A stretch of 15,478 nucleotides of DNA. Origin: Fusobacterium sp. GTDB lineage: Bacteria; Fusobacteriota; Fusobacteriia; Fusobacteriales; Fusobacteriaceae. The stretch lies in NCBI GenBank assembly GCA_020024855.1, contig JAHHTB010000028.1:1-15478 (forward strand), given 5' to 3'. Made by a program: the position numbers and the translations under genes. Under the pieces are notes generated by a model. It saw only the letters and a program-made list of their open reading frames with translations, was not told where the DNA came from and searched no databases. Shown here one piece after another: positions 7,509 through 15,274 of this stretch (positions within the stretch are counted from its first letter, which is position 1; the number at the start of each line of letters is the position of its first letter).

Positions 7509-8969
7509 ATGTTTAAAAGTGGAATACTGGTTATGCTGATAACATTAGTCAGCAGAGTACTTGGTCTTGCTAGAAGTGTTGTTGTTGCATATTATTTTGG
7601 TGCATCAGCAGGGACAGATGCTTTTTTTAGTGCATTTAAAATAAGTAATTTTTTTAGGCAACTTCTTGGAGAGGGAGCTTTGGGAACATCTTTTATTCCC
7701 ATGTACAATGAAAAAGTTGGAAAATATGGTGAGGAAGAGGGAAAAAAATTTATTTTTTCTATCCTTAACATAGTTTTTATTTTTTCCGTTATCATTTCTA
7801 TTTTAATGATAATATTTTCTGATCAAATTATAGGAATTATAGTAAGTGGATTTTCTTTGGAAACAAAAACTATTGCATCTAATCTTTTAAAAATAATGTC
7901 ATGTTATTTTATTTTTATAAGCCTTTCAGGAATGATTTGTGCTGTCCTTAATAACTTTAAATGTTTTGCAATCCCAGCATCAACATCTATATTTTTTAAT
8001 ATAGCAATCCTTGGAGGAGCAATATTTTTTGGAAAAACTTATGGTATAAAGGCTATGGCTTATGGAGTTCTTTTAGGAGGGCTTCTTCAACTTCTTATAG
8101 TTCTTCCTCAATTTTTCAAAAGAGTTGGAATATATAAGTTTAAAATTGATTTTAAAGATGAATATTTAAAAAGAATATTCTATCTTATGCTTCCTATGCT
8201 TGTAGGAATTGTGGCTAGACAATTTAATACAATTGTTGACCAATTTTTTGCTTCATATCTTGAAACAGGTGGAGTGTCTGCTCTTGAAAATGCAACACGT
8301 TTATATAATCTTCCAATAGGAGTTTTTGGAATATCTATTTCAACAGTTATATATCCAGCTCTATCAAGAAAAATTGTAGATAAAAATTTCTCTGCTGTTG
8401 AAGAGGATATTAAAAAAGGACTTAATATTCTTCTTTTCTTAGTTATTCCATCAACAGTGGTTCTTACTTTATATGCTGAAGATGTAATAAGACTTATTTT
8501 TGAATATGGAAAATTTGGAGGTAGAGCTGTAAAAATAACTGCTGATTCTCTTTTCTATTATTCTTTAGGACTTTATTTTTATACAGCAATACACCTTATG
8601 ACTAGAGCTTTTTATGGAATGAAAAACAGTAGGGATCCGGTTAAATTTTCAATCACTGCAATAGTTATAAATATTCTTTTAAATGCTCTTTTAATAAAAA
8701 CTATGGCATACAAAGGACTTGCTCTTTCTACTTCAATAGCTTCTATGGTTAATTTCTCTCTACTTTTATATACATTTAGAAAGAAATATATTTCAATTAA
8801 CCTAAAACCTATTTATATTTTCTTAATAAAAACAGTTATAAGTTCATTGATTGCTATTTTAGCAAGTTTCTATTTAAAAAATATTATTTTAAAACTTTTA
8901 GTTTTCAGTGGTGTTTATCTTATTTTATGGGGTTATTCTCTTTACAAGAAAAAATTAGAGGTATTCTAA
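7509..8969 (+). CDS. murJ: Lipid II flippase MurJ (MviN family)
   Basis: Flips the peptidoglycan precursor lipid II across the inner membrane for use by penicillin-binding proteins. The 486-residue protein is very hydrophobic, with the many transmembrane helices expected of a MOP-superfamily exporter (14 in characterised MurJ). The N-terminus has the signature SRVLGLAR with Arg16 and Arg22, then GASAGTDAFFSAF with Asp37, Arg50, and GEGALGTSFIP (54-64). Arg264 in NATRLYNLPIGVFG corresponds to a functionally important central-cavity arginine. Length is slightly short at the C-terminus. GGAGG at about 7500-7504 precedes the ATG. It is followed one base later by the DNA methylase gene. Its substrate pathway is also represented by the penicillin-binding protein encoded convergently at 10658-12703. 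Confidence 0.96.
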   Translation: MFKSGILVMLITLVSRVLGLARSVVVAYYFGASAGTDAFFSAFKISNFFRQLLGEGALGTSFIPMYNEKVGKYGEEEGKKFIFSILNIVFIFSVIISILMIIFSDQIIGIIVSGFSLETKTIASNLLKIMSCYFIFISLSGMICAVLNNFKCFAIPASTSIFFNIAILGGAIFFGKTYGIKAMAYGVLLGGLLQLLIVLPQFFKRVGIYKFKIDFKDEYLKRIFYLMLPMLVGIVARQFNTIVDQFFASYLETGGVSALENATRLYNLPIGVFGISISTVIYPALSRKIVDKNFSAVEEDIKKGLNILLFLVIPSTVVLTLYAEDVIRLIFEYGKFGGRAVKITADSLFYYSLGLYFYTAIHLMTRAFYGMKNSRDPVKFSITAIVINILLNALLIKTMAYKGLALSTSIASMVNFSLLLYTFRKKYISINLKPIYIFLIKTVISSLIAILASFYLKNIILKLLVFSGVYLILWGYSLYKKKLEVF

Positions 8970-8970
8970 A

Positions 8971-10506
8971 ATGGGAATTTCAAACTATAAAGTGTATACT
9001 CCTTCAGAGTATGCTAATATTATAACTGAACTTGCTTTACAAAATTATTTTTATGAAGAATATACAAAAGAAAAATTAGATAATATAAAAATAGCTGATC
9101 TTTCTTGTGGAACAGGAAATCTTTTACTTTCTATCATGGAAAAACTTATAAAACTTTCTAAAAAAATAAGTGGAAAATATTATTTTCTTTCCTCTTGGAT
9201 AAATGGATATGATATTGATAGCAATGCTTTTTATCTTTTTCAAAAAGAGGGGGAAAGCCTTTTAAAAAAATATAATCTTACAGGAGAAATTTTAGGTTTT
9301 GTAGAAGATTCTCTTTTCACTGAAATAAAAAATAATAAATATAATATAATTATTGGAAATCCCCCTTATTTAGGAGAAAAAAATCATCAAGAAATATTTA
9401 AAAAAATAAAAGAAACAGATTTTGGAAAAAAATATTATGAAAGTAAGATGGATTATCTTTACTATTTCATTGAAAAAGGAATTGATTTTTTAGAAGATAA
9501 TGGGATTTTAGTCTATGTAACTACAAATTATTGGTTAAAAGCTAATAGTGCTGTAATTCTTAGAAATAAATTAAGAGAAGAAGGATATTATACAAATATA
9601 ATTGACTATAATGTTTCTATTTTTAAAAATGCTCTTGGACAACATAATATGATTTTCTCTTGGAAAAAATCTACTGATAAAAGCAATAAAGAAATAAATA
9701 TTGAGAAAGAAGAAAACATTTTTACTTTAAAAAATAATAATATTTACGATGAAAAAGGAAATATTATTTTAGTTGATAAAAAAAATCAAATCTTTAATGA
9801 AAAAGTAGCTTCAAAAAGTAATTTCAAACTTGGAGATATTTTTAATATCAATCAAGGGATTGTAACAGGATATGATAAGGCTTTTGTCACTAAAGAATAT
9901 AATGAAAAATTTAAAGATTACTTAAAACCATTTTATAAAAATAAAGATATTTTCAAATATAACTGTATAAAAGATAATTATTTTTGGATTTATTATATGG
10001 ATAAGGATAAAAAAATATCAAAAGAACTTGAAGAAATTTTTCTTCCTCATAAAGAGGCTCTCTCTAAGAGAAGAGAGGTACAAAAAGGATTTCTTAAATG
10101 GTGGCAACTATCATGGGCAAGAGATAAAGAAATTATGAGTAGTGAAAAAATCCTTGTAAGACAAAGGTGTAAAACCAATTTCTTTGCTTATAGTAATTTT
10201 GAATTTTATGGAAGTGCTGATATATATTATCTCACTTTAAAAGATAAAAGTTTCAATTTATTTTATATTTTAGGTTATCTTAATTCTGATATTTTTTACA
10301 GGTGGTACAGAAATAATGGAAAACATAAGGGGTACAACTTAGAATTTTACACTACACCTTTAAAACAAGTCCCTCTATTCTATCCATCAAAAGAAAATTT
10401 AAATGAGATTTCATATATTGAAACTCTTGTAAAAAAACAGATAGAAAATTATTCTGAAAAAATTCAAGATGAAATAAATAATTATTTCAAAAAAATATAT
10501 CTATAA
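8971..10506 (+). CDS. Solitary N6-adenine DNA methyltransferase (Eco57I/TaqI type)
   Basis: Predicted to transfer a methyl group from S-adenosylmethionine to adenine N6 in a specific DNA sequence; the target is unknown. Of its 511 residues, motif X is at 9-23 (YTPSEYANIITELAL), the SAM-binding motif I DLSCGTGN at 43-50, acidic motif II around 79-83 (GYDID) and the catalytic motif IV NPPY at 130-133. This gamma-class order is followed by a C-terminal region (about 280-470) like the TaqI-type target-recognition domain, with ILVRQRC and FYILGYLNSDIFYRWY. No PD-(D/E)xK nuclease precedes motif X, and no restriction gene lies next to it, so it looks like an orphan methylase. The ATG is one base after the murJ stop, and its AGAGG ribosome site lies inside murJ, implying coupled translation. 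Codon use is AT-rich like its neighbours. It could belong to a distant restriction or phage-defence system, but nothing here shows that. Confidence 0.88.
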   Translation: MGISNYKVYTPSEYANIITELALQNYFYEEYTKEKLDNIKIADLSCGTGNLLLSIMEKLIKLSKKISGKYYFLSSWINGYDIDSNAFYLFQKEGESLLKKYNLTGEILGFVEDSLFTEIKNNKYNIIIGNPPYLGEKNHQEIFKKIKETDFGKKYYESKMDYLYYFIEKGIDFLEDNGILVYVTTNYWLKANSAVILRNKLREEGYYTNIIDYNVSIFKNALGQHNMIFSWKKSTDKSNKEINIEKEENIFTLKNNNIYDEKGNIILVDKKNQIFNEKVASKSNFKLGDIFNINQGIVTGYDKAFVTKEYNEKFKDYLKPFYKNKDIFKYNCIKDNYFWIYYMDKDKKISKELEEIFLPHKEALSKRREVQKGFLKWWQLSWARDKEIMSSEKILVRQRCKTNFFAYSNFEFYGSADIYYLTLKDKSFNLFYILGYLNSDIFYRWYRNNGKHKGYNLEFYTTPLKQVPLFYPSKENLNEISYIETLVKKQIENYSEKIQDEINNYFKKIYL

Positions 10507-10513
10507 AGGGGCT

Positions 10514-10553
10514 AGTGCTGAAAAGAAGTTTTTCTTCTCAGCACTTTTCTTTT
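10514..10553 (+). terminator. Intrinsic terminator of the polA operon
   Basis: AGTGCTGA and then GAAG pair with CTTC and TCAGCACT across a short T-rich loop, leaving a three-A bulge on the left arm (10514-10545). The stem is followed by TTTTCTTTT. It sits just after the methylase stop codon and is the first convincing terminator after polA. Confidence 0.85.
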
Positions 10554-10571
10554 AAAATAAAAAGAACTGAG

Positions 10572-10600
10572 CAAATTAATGATTAAAAATCATTAATTTG
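10572..10600. repeat. Perfect AT-rich inverted repeat between convergent operons
   Basis: A 13-bp perfect stem, CAAATTAATGATT paired with AATCATTAATTTG, surrounds an AAA loop (10585-10587). It may act as a back-up terminator in either direction: the minus-strand side is followed a few bases later by TTCTTTTTATTTT. The plus-strand side has only a short, offset T run. Confidence 0.7.
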
Positions 10601-10624
10601 TAACAGCCCTTTTAAATTAATAAT

Positions 10625-10660
10625 AAAAATGAGAGAAAATATAAATTATTTATACTCTCA
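10625..10660 (-). terminator. Terminator overlapping the stop codon of the penicillin-binding protein gene
   Basis: On the minus strand TGAGAG (10655-10660, including the TGA stop) pairs with CTCTCA (10630-10635). An inner AT stem built from TATAAAT and ATTTATA lies between them, and TTTTT follows (10625-10629). Low GC makes the stem weak, but the position and T run fit an intrinsic terminator. Confidence 0.6.
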
Positions 10661-12703
10661 ATGAAGAATATCTCTTATACTCTTTTGATATTTTCCATCA
10701 TGTTCAAGTTGAATCTTATTATTTCTAAGTAGGAATTTTTTTCCACCATTATTAGTGATAAGTCCATTTAATGGATTTAATTCTTGATAATAAAGTTTTC
10801 CATTTGTCACAAGGTTATCAATATATTCAAAGCGACTTGGAGTATAGTAACCATTATCAATAATTTTTTTATAGAAATCTCTCCATAAAGGAGCAACTAT
10901 AGCTCCTCCTGTAGTATTTCCCATTTTAGAGTTATCATCATATCCAAGATAGATCGTTGTAACAAGTTCAGGAGTAAACCCAGCATACCAAACAGTACGA
11001 GAATCATTTGTTGTTCCTGTTTTACCACCTTGCTCAATATATTTTCCATGTTTTGTTTTAACTTGGGCAGCATGACTTGTTCCTGTTTTTGTAGAGCTGA
11101 TTAGAAGATTTGTCATAAGAGCAATATCTTCAGGCTCAAAAGACTTTTCAATCTTAGGTGTATCCTTATAAAGAGTATTATTATTTCTATCAGTTACTTC
11201 TAAAAGAAAAACAGGCTCAATAGAATATCCACCATTTGAGAAAACTGCATATGCTTTAGCAAGCTCCATAGGTGTACCAACAAGAGAACCTAAAGAAGCA
11301 GTTAAATCTTCTGGTGGGTTAAGATTTGCTTTTGTTTTTGCAATTGTTTCTTTTAATTTTTCATGTCCCACATCTTTAAGAAGTTTTATTGAAATCATAT
11401 TGACAGATTTATCAAGTCCTTCTAAAAGAGTAGAATTTTTTCTATACAAAGTTCCAACATTTTTAGGAGCCCAATTTCCAAAAATAACTCTCGAATCTTC
11501 AACAATAGTATTTTCACTTTTTCCATCAATGATGGCAGTAAGATATACAAATGGTTTAAATGCAGAACCGATTTGACGTTTTGCATTAAGAGCTCTGTTA
11601 AAGTTTCCTGGTTGGAAATGTTTTCCACCAACAATAGAAAGCACATGTCCATTTGATGAATTTATAGTAATCATAGCCCCCTGAAGTTCTTTATCTTTAA
11701 CCATGGGTTCATAATTATTAAAAGTTTCTTCAGCTACTTTTTGTATATCAAAGTCTAAAGTAGTATAAACTTTAAGCCCACCATTATAGATAGTTTCTTC
11801 ATCAAAGTTTTTAAGAAGAATCTCTTGAATTGTATCAGTAAAGCTAGGAACTTTAGATTTATTTACAAATCCTTTTTTATATACAATAGTAGTTGTATTT
11901 TTATCAACTTTACTAAAATCAAAATCTTTTGGTAATCTTTCTTCAAGAATAAATTTGTGGCTCATAGCTTTATCATATTCTTCTTTAGAAATCATATCAT
12001 ATTTAAGCATTTGCCCAAGAACAACTTGCATTCTTCCCAAAGAAAGTTTTAAATTTCTTCTTGGATTGTATGCTCCTGGTCTATTAGGCATACCAGCAAG
12101 CATAGCACTTTCAGGAATATTAAGATCTTTTGGCTCTTTTTTAAATAGAGATTGAGAGGCACTTCTTATTCCATAATCTCCATCACCAAAATATATTTCA
12201 TTAAGATATTTTTCAAAAATTTCATCTTTAGTGTATCTTTTTTCAATTTCAATAGTAATGATAGCCTCTTTTATTTTTCTAGAAAGTTTTCTTTCATGAG
12301 AAAGGAAAGCATTTCTAGAAAGTTGTTGAGTAAATGAACTTGCTCCCTGTTTTGTTTTTCCAGAAATAGTATTTACAAAGATAGCTCTTATAAGTCCTAA
12401 AGGATCTATACCATAGTGGTTATAGAATCTTCTATCCTCAACAGAAAGAAAAGCGTCTTTAACAACATTAGGAACATTTTCAAATTTAATAGGAACTCTA
12501 GATTCCTTGTAAATAACATCAATTATTTTTCCATTTCTATCATAAATTTCAGTTGGGATAGATGGAGTGTATGACTCAACAAGTTGAGATATATTAGGTA
12601 TTTCTTTTTTATAATGACTAACTATAAGAGAGATAGCTATAACTCCTATAAGTCCTGTTGCAATAATAATGCCAGCAGTGATTTTTAGTATTTTTTTCCA
12701 CAT
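10658..12703 (-). CDS. Class A bifunctional penicillin-binding protein (PBP1A-like)
   Basis: Polymerises lipid II into glycan strands and cross-links the stem peptides, anchored in the inner membrane facing the periplasm. The 681-residue protein starts with one signal-anchor helix (about 6-30). The glycosyltransferase GT51 domain (about 50-225) has catalytic Glu89 in SVEDRRF, QGASSFTQQL (119-128) and EKYLNEIYFG with Glu169. The transpeptidase domain has all three active-site motifs: Ser380-Ala-Phe-Lys383, Ser433-Val-Asn435 and Lys561-Thr-Gly563. It appears fully active. The start is the ATG at 12701-12703, with GGAG nine bases upstream. It lies 30 bp downstream of rlmN and is probably transcribed with it. 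It could be called mrcA, ponA or pbp1A; the exact subtype cannot be settled from sequence alone, so I leave the symbol empty. Confidence 0.95.
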   Translation of the reverse strand: MWKKILKITAGIIIATGLIGVIAISLIVSHYKKEIPNISQLVESYTPSIPTEIYDRNGKIIDVIYKESRVPIKFENVPNVVKDAFLSVEDRRFYNHYGIDPLGLIRAIFVNTISGKTKQGASSFTQQLSRNAFLSHERKLSRKIKEAIITIEIEKRYTKDEIFEKYLNEIYFGDGDYGIRSASQSLFKKEPKDLNIPESAMLAGMPNRPGAYNPRRNLKLSLGRMQVVLGQMLKYDMISKEEYDKAMSHKFILEERLPKDFDFSKVDKNTTTIVYKKGFVNKSKVPSFTDTIQEILLKNFDEETIYNGGLKVYTTLDFDIQKVAEETFNNYEPMVKDKELQGAMITINSSNGHVLSIVGGKHFQPGNFNRALNAKRQIGSAFKPFVYLTAIIDGKSENTIVEDSRVIFGNWAPKNVGTLYRKNSTLLEGLDKSVNMISIKLLKDVGHEKLKETIAKTKANLNPPEDLTASLGSLVGTPMELAKAYAVFSNGGYSIEPVFLLEVTDRNNNTLYKDTPKIEKSFEPEDIALMTNLLISSTKTGTSHAAQVKTKHGKYIEQGGKTGTTNDSRTVWYAGFTPELVTTIYLGYDDNSKMGNTTGGAIVAPLWRDFYKKIIDNGYYTPSRFEYIDNLVTNGKLYYQELNPLNGLITNNGGKKFLLRNNKIQLEHDGKYQKSIRDILH

Positions 12704-12733
12704 AACATTAATCTCCAGATTTATTATTAAATA

Positions 12734-13783
12734 TTATCTTGCATTTCTTTGTCTTAATTGACCACAAGCACCATCAATGTCAGTACCTTTTTCTCCTCTT
12801 ATAACAACATTAACCTTTCTGTCGTTTTTAAGAATGTTATAGAATTTTTCTATTTTCTTTTGACTAGGTCTTTCAAAATCATTTTCTACAACTGGGTTGT
12901 AAGGGATAAGATTTAATGTGTGATCAAATTCATGCATAAAGTCAGCAAGAACATTTGCATCTGTATCAGAAACATTAAACTCTTTTATTAAGATATATTC
13001 AAAAGTTATTCTACGATTTGTTATTCTTTGATACTCTTTTAATACAGTGAAAAGATCTTCTAATGGGAATTTTTTGTTTATAGGGATAAGTTGATCTCTT
13101 TTTTCATTAAAAACTGCATGAAGAGAGATAGCAAGTTCAACAGGAAGTTTTTCCTCAAGAAGTTTTTCAATTCCAGTAACAACTCCAGATGTAGATATTG
13201 TTATCTTTCTTTTTGAAATATTTAATCCATTTTCATGTGATAAAAGAATAATAGCTTTCATTAAATTATTAAGGTTTAATAAAGGTTCTCCCATTCCCAT
13301 AAATACAATATTATTTATACTTTCACCTTTGTTTCTTAATCTTCTTTCAATAGTGTATACTTGGTTAATAATTTCATGTACATCTAAGTTTCTTTCAAAT
13401 CCAGATGCTCCAGTTGCACAGAAAGCACATTTAACAGGACACCCTACTTGTGTTGAAACACAAAGTGTATTTCTAGTTTTATGTTTTAAAAGAACTGTTT
13501 CTATTGTGTTTCCATCTTCAAGTTTGAAAAGGAATTTTTCAGTTCCATCAATTTTAGAAACTTTGTGATCCATAAGGTTAAATAGAGGGATATAAGTTTT
13601 TTCAAAAAGCATCTCTCTATCTTTTAAAGATATATTTGACATATCATTTATATTTCTTATTAATTTTCCATGAAGCCAATTAAAAATTTGTTTTCCATAG
13701 AATTTTTTCATACCAAGAGAAAGTATATAATCAGTAATTTCTTTTTCATCAAGGTTTAATAAATTTAATTTAAAATCTTCCAT
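12734..13783 (-). CDS. rlmN: Dual-specificity RNA methyltransferase RlmN
   Basis: A radical-SAM enzyme that methylates C2 of A2503 in 23S rRNA and of A37 in some tRNAs, tuning peptidyl-transferase behaviour and decoding accuracy. The 349-residue protein has the CxxxCxxC cluster at Cys115, Cys119 and Cys122 (GCPVKCAFCATG). It also has the SAM-binding MGMGEPLLN (162-170), the family Glu95 in TIETVLL, and the methyl-carrying Cys340 in DGACGQLR. The usual GKQGF or GQQGF after the cluster is GASGF here, a minor variation. Presence of Cys340 and the general layout favour RlmN; Cfr is related but far less likely for a single housekeeping copy. GGAGG precedes the ATG, and the gene has its own predicted promoter in the 107-bp gap after the AlaX gene. 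The penicillin-binding protein gene follows 30 bp later. Confidence 0.96.
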   Translation of the reverse strand: MEDFKLNLLNLDEKEITDYILSLGMKKFYGKQIFNWLHGKLIRNINDMSNISLKDREMLFEKTYIPLFNLMDHKVSKIDGTEKFLFKLEDGNTIETVLLKHKTRNTLCVSTQVGCPVKCAFCATGASGFERNLDVHEIINQVYTIERRLRNKGESINNIVFMGMGEPLLNLNNLMKAIILLSHENGLNISKRKITISTSGVVTGIEKLLEEKLPVELAISLHAVFNEKRDQLIPINKKFPLEDLFTVLKEYQRITNRRITFEYILIKEFNVSDTDANVLADFMHEFDHTLNLIPYNPVVENDFERPSQKKIEKFYNILKNDRKVNVVIRGEKGTDIDGACGQLRQRNAR

Positions 13784-13797
13784 TTTTCCTCCGAATG

Positions 13798-13819
13798 TAA
13801 TAAAGTCTAAGCTTTATTA
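13798..13819. repeat. Inverted repeat overlapping the rlmN promoter
   Basis: TAATAAAG (13798-13805) and CTTTATTA (13812-13819) flank the six-base spacer TCTAAG. The right arm overlaps the -10 box and the left arm lies in the early transcribed region. It could be an operator, or simply an AT-rich chance repeat. Confidence 0.4.
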
Positions 13820-13844
13820 TAGCAGATAAACAATAAAAAAACAA
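13816..13844 (-). promoter_or_regulatory. Predicted sigma70 promoter for rlmN and the PBP gene
   Basis: On the minus strand TTGTTT (13839-13844), a 17-base spacer and a perfect TATAAT (13816-13821) with TG one base upstream. This is the same architecture as the ssb promoter. The -10 overlaps one arm of an 8-bp inverted repeat (13798-13819). Transcription would start near 13809. Confidence 0.75.
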
Positions 13845-13890
13845 TGAGATAAATAATTATAGAATGTAATTATGGCAAAATTATGAAAAA

Positions 13891-15018
13891 TTATAAAATT
13901 TTCTTAAAACTACAGATTATAATTTCTTTATCAACCATTCCTTTTATGTTTCCTTGCTTTGCTCCTCCACCACCTTTTAAAGATAAATCTGTATTTAAAA
14001 TTTCTTTTATAAGAAGAGAACAATTTATATCTTCACTAACTATAATAGTAGAGTCTTCACAAATTCCAACGAAAGTAAAATCTTTTTCAGTAAAAAGTTT
14101 TTTTAGTTCATCAATAATAACTTTATCTCCATTATAGATGGCTAATTTGTGAGAATTAATTTCTAGTGCATCTTTTAAAATATTTTCTTTAATATTTAAA
14201 GCATATTTATGTGCAAGTTGAGTGTAATCTTTTTTTAAAATTTCATATTCTTTTTTGAAATTATCAAATTTTTCTAAAATTTCATTATCCCGACAACTAA
14301 AAGTGTGATTAAGGGATTTAATAATTTCAGATTTTTTATTATAATCTTTTAAAGCTCTATCTCCAGCTATAAAAGTAAATCTAGTATATTTTCCTTTTAT
14401 TCTTTCTGTTGATAGTATTTTAAAAACTCTGATATCTTTAATATCTCCCACATGAAAACCAGCACAAGCACAAAGGTCATACCCTTCTATCTTAACAAGT
14501 CTTATATAGTCATCTGAAATTTTAGAACTTATTTTTTTTCTTAATCCTGAAACTGTTTCTATTTCATCTCTCATTATAGTTGTTCCAAGAACTTTTGCCC
14601 CTTTTAATATAGCTTTATTAACTTTTTCTGCAAGTTCTTTAACAACTTCTTCAGAAATAGAATCATTATCTAAATCCACAGTAGAGATTTCCTCTCCCAT
14701 TCTAAATCCAACATTATTAAGATTATAATCTTTTAAAGCAATTCCAGAAAAAAGATGTTCAGCAGTATGTTGCATTGCAATATCTGTTCTTCTTTCATTA
14801 TCAATATGATATTCATGTTCTCCCTCTAGAATTTTTTCAGAAACAATAATCTTATCTTCTTTAACTTTTAAAATTGGAACATTATTTATATGCCCCCTAT
14901 CTCCAAGTTGCCCACCTTTTCCATCAGGGTAGATTCTTGTTGAAAATATGTCAATATATTCTACTTCTACAGCATAATTATCATTATATTTTTCACAGCT
15001 TTTAATTCCTATGAACAT
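13891..15018 (-). CDS. AlaX-type alanyl-tRNA editing protein with DHHA1 domain
   Basis: Predicted to hydrolyse mischarged tRNA-Ala (Ser- or Gly-tRNA-Ala) as a free-standing relative of the AlaRS editing domain. The 375-residue protein has an N-terminal barrel with the segment YPDGKGGQLGDRG (30-42). The zinc site follows as HTAEH (His84, His88) and CAGFH (Cys185, His189), the HxxxH plus CxxxH pattern of AlaX and AlaRS editing. A likely coiled-coil linker lies at about 240-275. A C-terminal DHHA1-like domain ends with GGGGAKQGNIKG (349-360), the glycine-rich motif that contacts the tRNA elbow in AlaRS. No aminoacylation domain is present, and it is far too short for AlaRS. GGAGG at 15024-15028 sits five bases from the ATG. 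It is the first gene of the leftward group; rlmN follows after 107 bp. Substrate preference cannot be told. Confidence 0.9.
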   Translation of the reverse strand: MFIGIKSCEKYNDNYAVEVEYIDIFSTRIYPDGKGGQLGDRGHINNVPILKVKEDKIIVSEKILEGEHEYHIDNERRTDIAMQHTAEHLFSGIALKDYNLNNVGFRMGEEISTVDLDNDSISEEVVKELAEKVNKAILKGAKVLGTTIMRDEIETVSGLRKKISSKISDDYIRLVKIEGYDLCACAGFHVGDIKDIRVFKILSTERIKGKYTRFTFIAGDRALKDYNKKSEIIKSLNHTFSCRDNEILEKFDNFKKEYEILKKDYTQLAHKYALNIKENILKDALEINSHKLAIYNGDKVIIDELKKLFTEKDFTFVGICEDSTIIVSEDINCSLLIKEILNTDLSLKGGGGAKQGNIKGMVDKEIIICSFKKIL

Positions 15019-15057
15019 GATATCCTCCTGTTAAAATCAAAATTAATTTCCTTTAAT

Positions 15058-15086
15058 ATTATACAATATATTAAAAAATATTCCAA
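15058..15086 (-). promoter_or_regulatory. Predicted sigma70 promoter for the AlaX gene
   Basis: On the minus strand TTGGAA (15081-15086), 17 bases, then a perfect TATAAT (15058-15063). The start site would be near 15051, about 33 bases ahead of the ATG. It faces away from the tRNA promoter at 15119. Confidence 0.7.
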
Positions 15087-15118
15087 AATTAATTAAGGTT
15101 TTTTATAATAAAAACTTA

Positions 15119-15147
15119 TTGACAAGTAAATGAAAATAAGATACTAT
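15119..15147 (+). promoter_or_regulatory. Predicted promoter upstream of the tRNA-Leu locus
   Basis: A perfect -35 TTGACA (15119-15124), a 17-base spacer and TACTAT (15142-15147). The transcript would start about 20 bases before the truncated tRNA copy, so it would include that copy, the spacer and the intact tRNA-Leu. Confidence 0.65.
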
Positions 15148-15174
15148 GTGTAGGTAAAAAAGAATAATTTAAAA

Positions 15175-15213
15175 GCCTGAATGATGAAATTGGTAAACAT
15201 GACAGACTCAAAA
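15175..15213 (+). pseudogene. Truncated tRNA-Leu copy (5' half only)
   Basis: These 39 bases match the first 39 bases of the intact tRNA-Leu at 15321-15359 at 37 positions. The differences are T for C at acceptor position 4 (15178) and C for T in the anticodon stem (15203). Similarity stops exactly at the last base of the anticodon loop. The 3' half of the anticodon stem, the variable arm, the T arm and the acceptor 3' strand are all missing, so it cannot fold as a tRNA. It may be a displaced half left by integration at the tRNA, or a decayed tandem duplicate. Confidence 0.9.
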
Positions 15214-15244
15214 GAATGTTCGTAAATGGTTAAAAGTTATTGTC

Positions 15245-15274
15245 TTGAAAGGTTTTTATGAAATGTTTTATAAA
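15245..15274 (+). promoter_or_regulatory. Possible internal promoter for the intact tRNA-Leu
   Basis: TTGAAA (15245-15250), an 18-base spacer and TATAAA (15269-15274) lie between the truncated copy and the intact tRNA. Each box matches consensus at five of six positions. If used, it would give a leader of about 40 bases. In DNA this AT-rich such matches arise by chance, so confidence is low. Confidence 0.35.

Noticed and set aside
8971..10506. A type IIG fused restriction-methylase or BREX PglX
   Set aside because: At 511 residues it starts directly at motif X, has no N-terminal nuclease domain, and has no BREX neighbours.
11422..11652. Second minus-strand frame inside the penicillin-binding protein gene
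   Set aside because: It sits within an intact, motif-complete transpeptidase domain in another frame; a shadow frame.
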